A stretch of DNA of 38,809 nucleotides, taken from assembly GCA_034716895.1 (NCBI GenBank), contig JAYEKW010000108.1, forward strand, positions 1 through 38,809, read 5' to 3'. The position numbers and the translations under genes were made by a program. Below, in pieces: positions 1-7,328 of this stretch (positions are counted from its first letter, which is position 1; each line of letters opens with the position of its first letter). Under the pieces are notes generated by a model. That model did no database searches and was not told the origin of the DNA. It saw nothing but the letters and a program-made list of their open reading frames with translations. This DNA comes from Candidatus Neomarinimicrobiota bacterium. GTDB taxonomy: Bacteria; Fidelibacterota; UBA8477; JABMPR01.

Positions 1-34
1 ATCCAGATTCCCTGAAGGGGAATAATCAGAATAG

Positions 35-90
35 CCACGGGTGTAACCCGTGGTAAATGAACCACAATAATTGCAACCCCGGAGGGGTTG
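35..90. repeat. Pair of short palindromic repeats
   Basis: Two GC-rich hairpins sit in AT-rich sequence. The first has 7-bp arms CCACGGG/CCCGTGG at 35-41 and 47-53. The second has arms CAACCCC/GGGGTTG at 74-80 and 84-90. Similar small palindromes in this group of bacteria often belong to REP-like families mobilised by IS200/RAYT transposases. That link is inference here. Confidence 0.6.
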
Positions 91-142
91 AACAATACTA
101 AAGCAAATATTTTTCATCAAATTTTATCTCATGTTCTATTGA

Positions 143-182
143 AACCAGTTTAGTCGCAACGGAGTTGCTCCGGAAACTGGTT
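143..182. repeat. Nested inverted repeat
   Basis: Outer arms AACCAGTTT (143-151) and AAACTGGTT (174-182) enclose an inner hairpin GCAAC/GTTGC (156-160 and 164-168). The structure overlaps the end of the putative transposase relic read on the minus strand. It may be the hairpin end of an IS200-like or REP-type element. Confidence 0.55.
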
Positions 183-305
183 GGTATGGTGACTGGCCTG
201 CTTTTTAACGTATTCAATTAAATCATCCTTTGTAGAGAATATGATCTGATACAATATGTGGGTGTCTCGGTTGACAGGGTTAAACTCCTTCAGAGTTTGT
301 TCTGT
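150..305 (-). pseudogene. Probable relic of an IS200/RAYT-type Y1 transposase
   Basis: The minus strand from about 305 to 150 is open and ends in TAA. It reads a stretch like ...THILYQIIFSTKDD followed at once by LIEYVKKQASHHTNQF. The first part resembles the start of Y1 (HUH) transposases (YxIIFSTK), and the second resembles their C-terminal segment (YIKxQxxHH). The catalytic middle is missing, so this would be an internally deleted remnant beside the palindromic repeats at 35-182. No start codon is evident. The identification rests on short motif resemblance and could be wrong. Confidence 0.35.
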
Positions 306-406
306 TTCTTGATTCCAGGTACTACGGGTTGCACCCAGCCCGCCACGGCATAGCTGGAAGCGACGCCGGGTAGCTATTCATATTTAATCCATCTCGACAA
401 AGCTCA

Positions 407-862
407 ATGCACCGCCTTCGGGATATTTCTTTAGCAGATAAATCAGGTTTCATTCACCATTTTGACGCTTCTTCCTATGACCCCAGGTACGCATTTAGGG
501 GAAGAACCAGAATTATTAAAGGATCTGATGGATTTTATTACTATGCAGTATTGAACTCTAGTGGCGAATTTTCACCATCTAATGAAAAAGTGGGTTTATC
601 CAAACCCCTCGCAACATCTTATCATTTAGAAAGATCTCCCCAAAGACTTTTAGAAATTCAGGAGGCGAAAGAAGAGTTTAGACTTCAAATGCTATTGCAA
701 AAGGAGGAATATCTCCAAAATGGTTTTCTCACTGAAGGTGAATTAGCCATTGGAATAATATTAGTATATTTTGATGATGATATAAATCCGGCCTTTCCAA
801 ATCGCCCGGATCTCTCAATACAAACCTACAACAACTTGTTTTTTTTCAAGGTATATGGATAG
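407..862 (+). CDS. Hypothetical protein, 151 aa
   Basis: I do not recognise this protein. It is charged and soluble-looking, with no clear signal peptide. An aromatic-rich section (FYYYAVL, residues about 42-50) comes first, then a likely helical, Glu/Lys-rich segment (residues about 80-108) and an acidic stretch (YFDDD). The ATG has no strong Shine-Dalgarno sequence, and the first codons overlap repeat-like sequence, so the true start may lie elsewhere or the ORF may be a fragment. It ends in TAG immediately before the truncated IS3 copy. Its base composition is AT-rich like the following island. Confidence 0.35.
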   Translation: MHRLRDISLADKSGFIHHFDASSYDPRYAFRGRTRIIKGSDGFYYYAVLNSSGEFSPSNEKVGLSKPLATSYHLERSPQRLLEIQEAKEEFRLQMLLQKEEYLQNGFLTEGELAIGIILVYFDDDINPAFPNRPDLSIQTYNNLFFFKVYG

Positions 863-1564
863 GTGGTTATTCCGGAAGTTTCGGACAGGAAACCTGATCG
901 CCCTGCTGAGTTGACAGGTCCTAACCAATGTTGGACTTGGGATATTAGTTATTTGAGAACAGATCTTCCCCGTATATTCTGGTACTTGTTTGTCATGCTG
1001 GACGAATGGTCAAGAAAGGTTATTGCCTGGAGAGTAGCAGATCACATGATTACGGAAGAAGCTCAAGGGTTAATAGATGATGCCTTTCTGGCTGAGAATC
1101 TTATGGATGTTCCCAGAAGTCAGTTGCCGGTGGTTGTAAATGACCGAGGGTCACAGATGAAGGCCAAACCGGTAAAACAAATGTTTCTAGATTTAGGATT
1201 GGTTCAGACCTTTGCTCGTCCCAGAACACCCAATGATAATCCCTTTATTGAGTCCTTGTTTTCAACCGTAAAATCAGCTCCAACTTATCCGGAGTGTTTC
1301 CCAAGTGAAACTATCAAGATCACAGAAAATTACTTTGAGAAATATTTTGGATGGTACAATAGTGAGCACTATCATTCAGGGATAGGATATGTTCACCCCA
1401 TAGATAAACATGAGGGACGGGCACCAGCTATTTTGAAGGAACGAAAAGAAAACTTGAAAAGACAGAGACTGGAGCGAAGATCCTTTTGGATAAACCAGTC
1501 TCAAATAAGTGAAAATCAGGACGTGGTTTCTAGCTTATTAATTTCCAATTCGCGTCATTATTAG
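863..1564 (+). pseudogene. Truncated IS3-family transposase orfB (rve/DDE domain only)
   Basis: This is the C-terminal 228 residues of the orfB product encoded at 6364-7281, preceded by a few unrelated codons from a GTG. The retained part holds the whole integrase-type catalytic core: first Asp in TWDISYL, second Asp in VVNDRGSQ, and Glu in NDNPFIESLFSTVK. The N-terminal DNA-binding parts (orfA helix-turn-helix and the linker of orfB) are gone, and no left inverted repeat is present. It is therefore very unlikely to transpose by itself, though it could be acted on by the intact copy. The GTG at 863 is probably not a real start. Confidence 0.85.
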
Positions 1565-1576
1565 AAAATCGCGCCG
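886..1576 (+). mobile_element. 5'-truncated copy of the IS3-family element
   Basis: This 691-bp stretch matches 6603-7293 over its whole length. The two encode the same protein sequence, and every nucleotide line I compared was identical. It covers the catalytic 3' part of orfB and the right inverted repeat but lacks orfA, the frameshift site and the left end. The left junction at 886 is abrupt. The right junction coincides with the right end of the complete element. Near-identity implies a recent duplication, transposition or recombination. Confidence 0.9.
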
Positions 1577-1625
1577 GAATTATAAAGAGATGTTTTAACC
1601 AGAAAAAAAAGAGGAAAAATGTACT

Positions 1626-2792
1626 ATGAAAAAGATTGTCCTTAGTTTCATTCTATTATGGGGAGCCTCCTTTGCACAAGTTGACTATGTTGCGGAATAC
1701 AATCAACTAGACTCTCTCTACGACGGAGATGATCTGATCAATGCTCATATAGAATTTTTTAATCAATTAACTGATACTGAAAAACTGGAGGCTGTATCGG
1801 CTATTTCTATCCTTGGTGGGGTAGAGTTCATGTCATACGAGCTTTATCCTTATATTCAACATATCTATGGTGATGAATCTTTTACAGAAAACATATTGGA
1901 GCGTTTAGCTGACAACGATACTCCTTTTGGATATAGGGTGGTATCAATTCAGGACCTATACAATAGGAACCTGCAAAGTTCAAACCTTGCAACTATGAAC
2001 AATATATTAAAGGCAATATCAATTGATGAGCAAGTTGATATGGTAGTAAGAGAGTACGCGCTTGCGAAATATTCTGGAAATCCAACTGAAGAAACATATA
2101 TGTTCATAGAACAAATGCTAGAATCAAATGAATCGTTTCTTGTTCGTGGTGCCATTAGGTGTTTAGCAAAGTACGTAAAATCACCTGATCTAGCTGATGA
2201 AAAAGCTCGATGGTTCGTTCCCCTCGCACAAGTTGTAAACCAACATCTCAACGATATCTCGCAAGCCACAGGATCTATTATGTTATTAGGCGAGATTCAG
2301 ACAGACGAATCAAATCAATTCCTGCTAGATCTTTTTTCTACTTTTGTGAAGGACGGCCTGGGTGAAATAACAATCATCGCAACGGCACTGATGAAACAAC
2401 CTTCTCCTCAAGTCTTTTCGTACCTAATATCGGAAATCGAAAAATACCGAGGATTATTTATTGATCCTTACCAACTGGACTTATGTATTGGAAGAATAGC
2501 AAAACAAAATAGCAGTATTGTGAAAACTTTAAGTAATGGCGAAACTAATAATGAAAAAATCACTTATCTGAAAGCAATAGAAACACTAAGAACCCAAAGA
2601 GATTTCAATACAAAGTCCATCATAAGCGACTTGTTGAATGATGATGATCCTAATATTCGTTATAGAACCATAAAAACAGCTAGAATAATATTTAGCGCTA
2701 CTGAGGAAGAGGCGCTTTTGAGGCCACTACTTGACTCAGAAACAGAGGCTAAAAACATTGCTCTGATCATGCGTTATATTGGGCGAGAATAA
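1626..2792 (+). CDS. Exported protein with HEAT-like repeats, 388 aa
   Basis: The product starts with a clear Sec signal peptide (MKKIVLSFILLWGASFAQ, cleavage likely after Ala17). The mature part is almost entirely helical, with weak repeated units that resemble HEAT/ARM repeats, for example SFLVRGAIRCLAKYV near residue 175 and DPNIRYRTIKTARIIF near residue 340. No catalytic motif is visible, and such repeats normally form a protein-binding scaffold. The stop overlaps the start of the next gene by one base (TAATG), so the two are probably cotranscribed and translationally coupled. The gene is visibly AT-richer than those beyond 7300 and lies in the island bounded by IS copies. The precise function is unknown. 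Confidence 0.7.
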   Translation: MKKIVLSFILLWGASFAQVDYVAEYNQLDSLYDGDDLINAHIEFFNQLTDTEKLEAVSAISILGGVEFMSYELYPYIQHIYGDESFTENILERLADNDTPFGYRVVSIQDLYNRNLQSSNLATMNNILKAISIDEQVDMVVREYALAKYSGNPTEETYMFIEQMLESNESFLVRGAIRCLAKYVKSPDLADEKARWFVPLAQVVNQHLNDISQATGSIMLLGEIQTDESNQFLLDLFSTFVKDGLGEITIIATALMKQPSPQVFSYLISEIEKYRGLFIDPYQLDLCIGRIAKQNSSIVKTLSNGETNNEKITYLKAIETLRTQRDFNTKSIISDLLNDDDPNIRYRTIKTARIIFSATEEEALLRPLLDSETEAKNIALIMRYIGRE

Positions 2793-3568
2793 TGGGATGG
2801 GTAAAAGTGATCGATAAAAAATTGCTGATACTTTCGCTAGTATTATTACATGCTGTTAATATAGCTACAGCTGGTGAGGACTGTTGGACAAATAATACAA
2901 AAGTAAGTGGTCCCTTCGTCCTATATGTTCCTCATTTATCTCATAGCAGTAATAGTACCAGTAATCAATCTGGATGGTCCCTGAAGTATCAATTTCCCGG
3001 CTTTGTTAGCATAATCGGTGAAATTCAAATTTCTAAGACAACAAAAAAAGGACATACGTTCACTACAGGTCTTGGAGATTGGACACTAGTTTCTGAAGTT
3101 AACTACAAAGTTACAGATAGTAAAAGCCCTATTTTTATTAATGCTATTTTTGGGTTAATACCAATGTATGATTGGAAGCCATTGTTCAAATCAAAATTTG
3201 GTTATTTAGGTAGCTGTGGAGTTTCAAATCTGAAATCTATAAATAACGATATAAGTATTCAAAACAGTTTTGATGTGTTTTTTCACTACGGCATGAGTGA
3301 GTTTATTATTGCGCCTGACATACCCTTGATGAGAGGGTGTGAATGGAGTGTTGATCTTCAAAAGAAATTGAACACTCACACAGCACTTTCTTTTACAACC
3401 GGGATTGCATATTCAGAGTATGCCTATGCATACTCAACAAGATCGGATGGTTCTATTTACAATTGCCATTATCGTACGATGCAATTCATTGAGAACAATC
3501 CTAAGAATCTGCATTGGGATAAGCATGTACTTATCCCATTAGGAATATCTATAAAATATCAATTTTAG
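2792..3568 (+). CDS. Exported beta-barrel-like protein of unknown function, 258 aa
   Basis: An N-terminal hydrophobic stretch (residues about 8-27, ending ATAG) looks like a signal peptide. The rest alternates polar and aromatic/hydrophobic residues in beta-strand fashion and ends in ...LGISIKYQF, a C-terminal phenylalanine typical of outer-membrane beta-barrels. The mature part has several cysteines, including C31, C138 and one in SIYNCHYR, that could form disulfides. It overlaps the upstream gene by one base and is followed after 13 bp by the dockerin/T9SS gene, so the three probably form one transcription unit. I do not recognise a family. The outer-membrane location is inference from the terminal residue and strand pattern. 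Confidence 0.6.
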   Translation: MGWVKVIDKKLLILSLVLLHAVNIATAGEDCWTNNTKVSGPFVLYVPHLSHSSNSTSNQSGWSLKYQFPGFVSIIGEIQISKTTKKGHTFTTGLGDWTLVSEVNYKVTDSKSPIFINAIFGLIPMYDWKPLFKSKFGYLGSCGVSNLKSINNDISIQNSFDVFFHYGMSEFIIAPDIPLMRGCEWSVDLQKKLNTHTALSFTTGIAYSEYAYAYSTRSDGSIYNCHYRTMQFIENNPKNLHWDKHVLIPLGISIKYQF

Positions 3569-3581
3569 GAGAATAAATACC

Positions 3582-5582
3582 GTGAAACGAATTTATATGA
3601 TATTGGTAGTTGCGATCATTGCTATTTCAAATGTCTATGCACAGAATGGTGATACCGAAAACTTTGAGATGAGTGGTGCTGTGTATCGCGCTGGAGGTAT
3701 GGGCCATGGTCATGCTGGTATATTTCAATACTTTACAATAAACAATGGCACCGGCCATATCTATCTTTCAGAACAAACAGGATCTGGAAGCTCGGGATCT
3801 GGAGCAGAAGGTCTGAGAACAATTCATGAACAGCTTGTCATTTCAACATCTTTAAATGAATTGTCTGAAATTAAGACTAATCTTAACAATATCTTCTTAG
3901 ATGCAGAGGGTGATAATCATTACAACTATGGTATGTATAGTTCGCCAGCAAGTAGTTATGCCAGAGAGCAAATCATTTCTACTGCAAGCGAAATAGTTGC
4001 TGATGCTGATGATATAGGTTATTGTGGTCTAGACATGATCGATCCAGTAAACCATTGGTCTTGGTGGCCTCCAGGATGGTACGAGAATTGGGCGGGTACA
4101 GTTGATGATATAGATGAAATTCGGTGCGATGGGGTGGTAGAATTTTCTTATGAGGAATCAGATATCGAGGTTTCAAACTCCTATAGTATTGCTGATGCTG
4201 GTAATTCACATGTTGATGCACATAATGATTTTCATATGGATTGGTATGAGTACGGTGAACTTTGCCCAAAAATTCAAGCTGGTAGAGGTCATGGAGATCA
4301 AACAGGGAACGCAAGCCAACTAGCATCAACATTTGATCCCTTTATTGCAGAAGATCCTTGGATCACGGATTTAGAACATTCTCCATTTAATAATTACAAT
4401 CCAACAGTAAGTTTCAAAGTATCAGATAATGCATCTTTAAAAACTTACCTCCTAATAGAGTATAAACGTTCTGATTTACAGAATTGGGAGATATTAATTG
4501 ATAGTAATTATGAATCGTGGAATTTTACTGAAGTTGACCTAACCGAAACTGATGCGATTGGTAATCAGTTTGACAACTTTCATGTCGTATTAGATTTAGT
4601 ATTTGAGTTGTCTTGGGATTTGCGAATCACTGCAATTGACCAGGGAGCTAACTACAGTTCTGAACTGATAACCATAGCTAATATAATTGGGGATATGAAC
4701 TGCGATGGTCAACTGGATATCTCTGACATAATTCTGTTAATTAACTGGGTTTTGGAGTTTTCAGATCCACCGGCCTACGAAGCATGGGCTGGTGATATGG
4801 ATGAAGATGGTTCTCTCACAATAATGGATATTGTGCTTCTAGTGGAAATTGTCACTGGTGCTTCACCTGAACCAATTGGAGGGGATAATTATCTTGCTGA
4901 ACTTTTTTCTAACGATAATAATCAGCCCAAGATTGACCTATATCTTCTGAATGAAGACATCATAAAAGGAATTAGTGTCGAGATCGAAATACCTGAAGAT
5001 CATGACTTTAAGAACGTGATCTTAAATGAAAATGCACAACATATGGATTTAGGGTATAAGATCAGCTCAGATGGTAGATATGTAAAAGTTATAATATCTG
5101 GTAACTCTGGACAAGTATTAGATCCAGGTAGTGGCTTAATTGCTACGATTAATTTAGAAACTAAATTAGCAAAAATTGCTGCAAGTAGCTATCCCAAAGC
5201 TAGGCACATCCTGGAACTTGGAGCAGTGAACGGGGTAAATAATAACAACATACAATATATTGGTTATGATCAGTATTTAAGAATGATGAAAAATACATTG
5301 ATCTCAGAATATTCTCTACTACCTATTTATCCGAATCCTTTCAATCCAAGTACAACAATTCAGTACGAGCTTCCAAAGACTACAGACATCAGCATAACGG
5401 TCTACGATTATCTGGGTAGAAGTGTCTGGACATATGAAGAGTCTGCAAAACCAGCCGGTTACTATTCCAAAATATGGAATGGACTAAACGACAATGGCAA
5501 GTTGGCGGCTAGTGGAATCTACCTGATCTCGTTCTCAACTCCTGAGTTTAGAGCTGTGCAGAAGGCTGTGTTGATTCGCTAA
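3582..5582 (+). CDS. Secreted protein: possible permuted NlpC/P60-like domain, dockerin, T9SS sorting domain
   Basis: This 666-aa protein starts at GTG 13 bp after the previous gene, with AGGAG upstream. Residues 1-20 are a signal peptide. Residues about 38-195 contain GHGHAGI (H42/H44) and then IRCDGVVEFSYE (C182). That is the His-before-Cys order of circularly permuted papain-like NlpC/P60 enzymes, so a peptidase or amidase role is possible but unproven. Residues about 368-432 carry two dockerin-type calcium loops (GDMNCDGQLDISDI and GDMDEDGSLTIMDI). A cohesin-like beta domain may follow (about 440-545). From residue 582 a YPNPFNPSTTI segment begins the C-terminal FlgD-like sorting domain recognised by the type IX secretion system. 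The protein is therefore probably exported across both membranes and kept on or released from the surface. A strong terminator follows. Confidence 0.75.
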   Translation: MKRIYMILVVAIIAISNVYAQNGDTENFEMSGAVYRAGGMGHGHAGIFQYFTINNGTGHIYLSEQTGSGSSGSGAEGLRTIHEQLVISTSLNELSEIKTNLNNIFLDAEGDNHYNYGMYSSPASSYAREQIISTASEIVADADDIGYCGLDMIDPVNHWSWWPPGWYENWAGTVDDIDEIRCDGVVEFSYEESDIEVSNSYSIADAGNSHVDAHNDFHMDWYEYGELCPKIQAGRGHGDQTGNASQLASTFDPFIAEDPWITDLEHSPFNNYNPTVSFKVSDNASLKTYLLIEYKRSDLQNWEILIDSNYESWNFTEVDLTETDAIGNQFDNFHVVLDLVFELSWDLRITAIDQGANYSSELITIANIIGDMNCDGQLDISDIILLINWVLEFSDPPAYEAWAGDMDEDGSLTIMDIVLLVEIVTGASPEPIGGDNYLAELFSNDNNQPKIDLYLLNEDIIKGISVEIEIPEDHDFKNVILNENAQHMDLGYKISSDGRYVKVIISGNSGQVLDPGSGLIATINLETKLAKIAASSYPKARHILELGAVNGVNNNNIQYIGYDQYLRMMKNTLISEYSLLPIYPNPFNPSTTIQYELPKTTDISITVYDYLGRSVWTYEESAKPAGYYSKIWNGLNDNGKLAASGIYLISFSTPEFRAVQKAVLIR

Positions 5583-5606
5583 ACTGCTGACCTTGATATT
5601 GAGACT

Positions 5607-5638
5607 AAGAAGCCACTCAGATTGGGTGGCTTCTTTTT
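5607..5638 (+). terminator. Intrinsic terminator of the exported-protein operon
   Basis: A perfect 10-bp stem AAGAAGCCAC/GTGGCTTCTT (5607-5616 and 5626-5635) with a 9-nt loop runs into a T tract (5634-5638), 24 bp after the stop of the T9SS gene. The putative group II intron starts two bases beyond it. Confidence 0.85.
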
Positions 5639-5640
5639 AT

Positions 5641-5740
5641 GTGCGCCGTGCATGGTTAATAACTCGGTGGTGCAAGTCCACTGTGGGGGAATGTAGTATC
5701 CAACCACTAGTCGAGAGCAAGGGTGTCGTGGGTGACTGCC
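5641..5740 (+). ncRNA. 5' fragment of a group II intron (domain I)
   Basis: The segment opens with GTGCG, the conserved group II 5' end, exactly after the terminator T tract. It continues with features I associate with bacterial group II domain I: a GTGG-TGCAAGT-CCAC hairpin and a GTCGAGAGCAAGGGTGTCG stretch like the common CCGAAAGCAAGGGTGTCG. Only about 100 bases remain. The fragment ends at the left inverted repeat of the IS3 element. No reverse transcriptase ORF and no domain V/VI are present. Insertion just after a terminator hairpin is typical of class C introns, but I cannot assign the class from this fragment. Confidence 0.6.
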
Positions 5741-5763
5741 CGCGCAATTTTTAATTGATGACG
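5741..5763 (+). repeat. IS3 left terminal inverted repeat
   Basis: GCGCAATTTTTAAT then GATGACG pairs with the reverse complement of the right end (GCGCGATTTTCTAAT then AATGACG). It is imperfect, with about one base gap on each side. Confidence 0.7.
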
Positions 5764-5794
5764 TAAAAAGGGAAAATAAATAAGCTATATTAGA

Positions 5795-5841
5795 CAAGCA
5801 GCAAGGCGGAGGGAGCGTAGCGACCGTAGCCTTGCTGCTTG
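5795..5841 (+). promoter_or_regulatory. Hairpin in the IS leader upstream of orfA
   Basis: A perfect 13-bp inverted repeat CAAGCAGCAAGGC/GCCTTGCTGCTTG (5795-5807 and 5829-5841) lies between the left end and the orfA ribosome-binding site (AAAGGAGGAG at about 5860-5869). Leader hairpins in insertion sequences often block translation of transcripts that enter from outside. That role is inference here. Confidence 0.55.
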
Positions 5842-5872
5842 AGCCCGGAACCATCTCCTAAAAGGAGGAGAA

Positions 5873-6193
5873 GTGAGTACCAAAAAGCGACGGAAGTTAA
5901 GTGCAAAAAAGAAGTGGGAGATTTACCAGGAGTGTCAAAAACCTGGTGCAGTCATCGGAGAAGTTCTTCGCAAAAACGGGTTATACTCAACAGACCTGCA
6001 ACGTATTCGTAAAGCGGTAGAAGAAGGCGCGATTGAGGCACTGGGAAAATCTGGTGTTGGTAGAAAGAAAATAACCTCAGTACCCAAAGAAGACCTTGAC
6101 AAATTACGTGCTGAGTTGGCAGAGAAGGAGAAGGCCTTGGCAGAGATGTCTGTATTATTCACGTCACTCAAAAAAAAAGTCAACTTGGAATAG
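5873..6193 (+). CDS. IS3-family transposase orfA
   Basis: A 106-aa basic protein starting at GTG, with a very strong AAGGAGGAG Shine-Dalgarno sequence upstream. Residues about 8-60 form the helix-turn-helix that binds the inverted repeats (KKKWEIYQECQKPGAVIGEVLRKNGLYSTDL). A coiled-coil or leucine-zipper-like segment follows (DLDKLRAELAEKEKALAEMSVLF, about 75-97). The reading frame ends in TAG shortly after the A9 slippery run. Alone, this product usually acts as a repressor or inhibitor. Fused to orfB by -1 frameshifting it forms the active transposase. Confidence 0.9.
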   Translation: MSTKKRRKLSAKKKWEIYQECQKPGAVIGEVLRKNGLYSTDLQRIRKAVEEGAIEALGKSGVGRKKITSVPKEDLDKLRAELAEKEKALAEMSVLFTSLKKKVNLE

Positions 6194-6209
6194 AAGGTGG
6201 TTTTCCTTC
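6170..6209 (+). promoter_or_regulatory. Programmed -1 frameshift site
   Basis: A run of nine A (6170-6178) followed by G lies at the end of orfA. The orfB frame is open across it and continues without a stop from before 6121 to 7281. Slipping back one base yields a fused orfA-orfB protein of about 469 aa. A small stem GAAGG/CCTTC (6193-6197 and 6205-6209) follows and could stimulate the shift. A-rich slippery sequences of this type are well known in IS3-family elements. Confidence 0.8.
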
Positions 6210-6363
6210 AACCCGTCTCCCTCTCGAGGTCAGAGATGAAATCGTTTCAGTTATCCAGTATGCCAAGGGTGAAGGCATTGCAAAATATAAGGTCTGTGAT
6301 CTGCTCCAGATTCAAGTTCGTCGAGTTGAACGCTGGGTATCACGTGAAATTGAGACTGGTGAT

Positions 6364-7281
6364 ATGAGCTATTTTGATCCTGGTCCCAAGCAGACTTTGA
6401 ATGCGATTTTACCAACTGAGCGTAGCGCATTACTCAACTATGTTGGACTAGAGGAAACGGTGGACTATTCCCTGCAGGTATTGGCATTGCGTGGGGCAGA
6501 ACAGGGTCTGTTCTTTCTGTCAGCATCAACTGTACGCAAGGTATTGATTGAGGAAGAGATCATGTCAGACAGGCGTCCTAAGCAACGTCGGAGTGGTTCT
6601 GGCAGGAAACCTGATCGCCCTGCTGAGTTGACAGGTCCTAACCAATGTTGGACTTGGGATATTAGTTATTTGAGAACAGATCTTCCCCGTATATTCTGGT
6701 ACTTGTTTGTCATGCTGGACGAATGGTCAAGAAAGGTTATTGCCTGGAGAGTAGCAGATCACATGATTACGGAAGAAGCTCAAGGGTTAATAGATGATGC
6801 CTTTCTGGCTGAGAATCTTATGGATGTTCCCAGAAGTCAGTTGCCGGTGGTTGTAAATGACCGAGGGTCACAGATGAAGGCCAAACCGGTAAAACAAATG
6901 TTTCTAGATTTAGGATTGGTTCAGACCTTTGCTCGTCCCAGAACACCCAATGATAATCCCTTTATTGAGTCCTTGTTTTCAACCGTAAAATCAGCTCCAA
7001 CTTATCCGGAGTGTTTCCCAAGTGAAACTATCAAGATCACAGAAAATTACTTTGAGAAATATTTTGGATGGTACAATAGTGAGCACTATCATTCAGGGAT
7101 AGGATATGTTCACCCCATAGATAAACATGAGGGACGGGCACCAGCTATTTTGAAGGAACGAAAAGAAAACTTGAAAAGACAGAGACTGGAGCGAAGATCC
7201 TTTTGGATAAACCAGTCTCAAATAAGTGAAAATCAGGACGTGGTTTCTAGCTTATTAATTTCCAATTCGCGTCATTATTAG
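6364..7281 (+). CDS. IS3-family transposase orfB (rve/DDE)
   Basis: The first ATG is at 6364, but the frame is open upstream to the A9 run. The natural product is most likely the orfA-orfB fusion made by frameshifting. The upstream part (6181-6360) encodes a second helix-turn-helix-like segment (GIAKYKVCDLLQIQVRRVERW). The integrase core carries Asp in TWDISYL, Asp in NDRGSQ and Glu in NPFIESLFSTVK, the DDE triad needed for transposition. A conserved C-terminal pattern (WYNSEHYHSGIGYVHP) resembles the usual IS3 ending (YNxxRxHxxLGYxTP). Nothing in the sequence argues against activity. Confidence 0.9.
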   Translation: MSYFDPGPKQTLNAILPTERSALLNYVGLEETVDYSLQVLALRGAEQGLFFLSASTVRKVLIEEEIMSDRRPKQRRSGSGRKPDRPAELTGPNQCWTWDISYLRTDLPRIFWYLFVMLDEWSRKVIAWRVADHMITEEAQGLIDDAFLAENLMDVPRSQLPVVVNDRGSQMKAKPVKQMFLDLGLVQTFARPRTPNDNPFIESLFSTVKSAPTYPECFPSETIKITENYFEKYFGWYNSEHYHSGIGYVHPIDKHEGRAPAILKERKENLKRQRLERRSFWINQSQISENQDVVSSLLISNSRHY

Positions 7282-7292
7282 AAAATCGCGCC
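7270..7292 (+). repeat. IS3 right terminal inverted repeat
   Basis: Its reverse complement matches the left repeat (shared GCGC, ATTTT, TAAT, ATGACG blocks). The same sequence ends the truncated copy at about 1576. Confidence 0.7.
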
Positions 7293-7328
7293 GATACTTT
7301 TAAAACTTGATTTGAGTGAGAGGAAAAA

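Larger units (their letters stand above)
5741..7292 (+). mobile_element. Complete IS3-family insertion sequence, about 1.55 kb
   Basis: The element has imperfect terminal inverted repeats (5741-5763 and 7270-7292), orfA, an A9 slippery run and orfB in the -1 frame. This is the standard IS3-family layout and size. The right boundary is supported because the truncated copy at 886-1576 diverges at the same point. No convincing target-site duplication is seen: the left flank is the group II intron fragment and the right flank is the leader of the next gene. An adjacent deletion or recombination therefore probably happened after insertion. Confidence 0.85.

Noticed and set aside
863-885. GTG at 863 as a true start of a functional transposase
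   Set aside because: The first codons are unrelated to the IS sequence, which begins at 886. There is no orfA, no left inverted repeat and no good ribosome-binding site.
3979-4332. Minus-strand ORF of 117 aa inside the T9SS protein gene
   Set aside because: It lies wholly within a well-supported gene on the other strand, has a low-complexity His/Gln/Tyr-rich composition and lacks a start signal.
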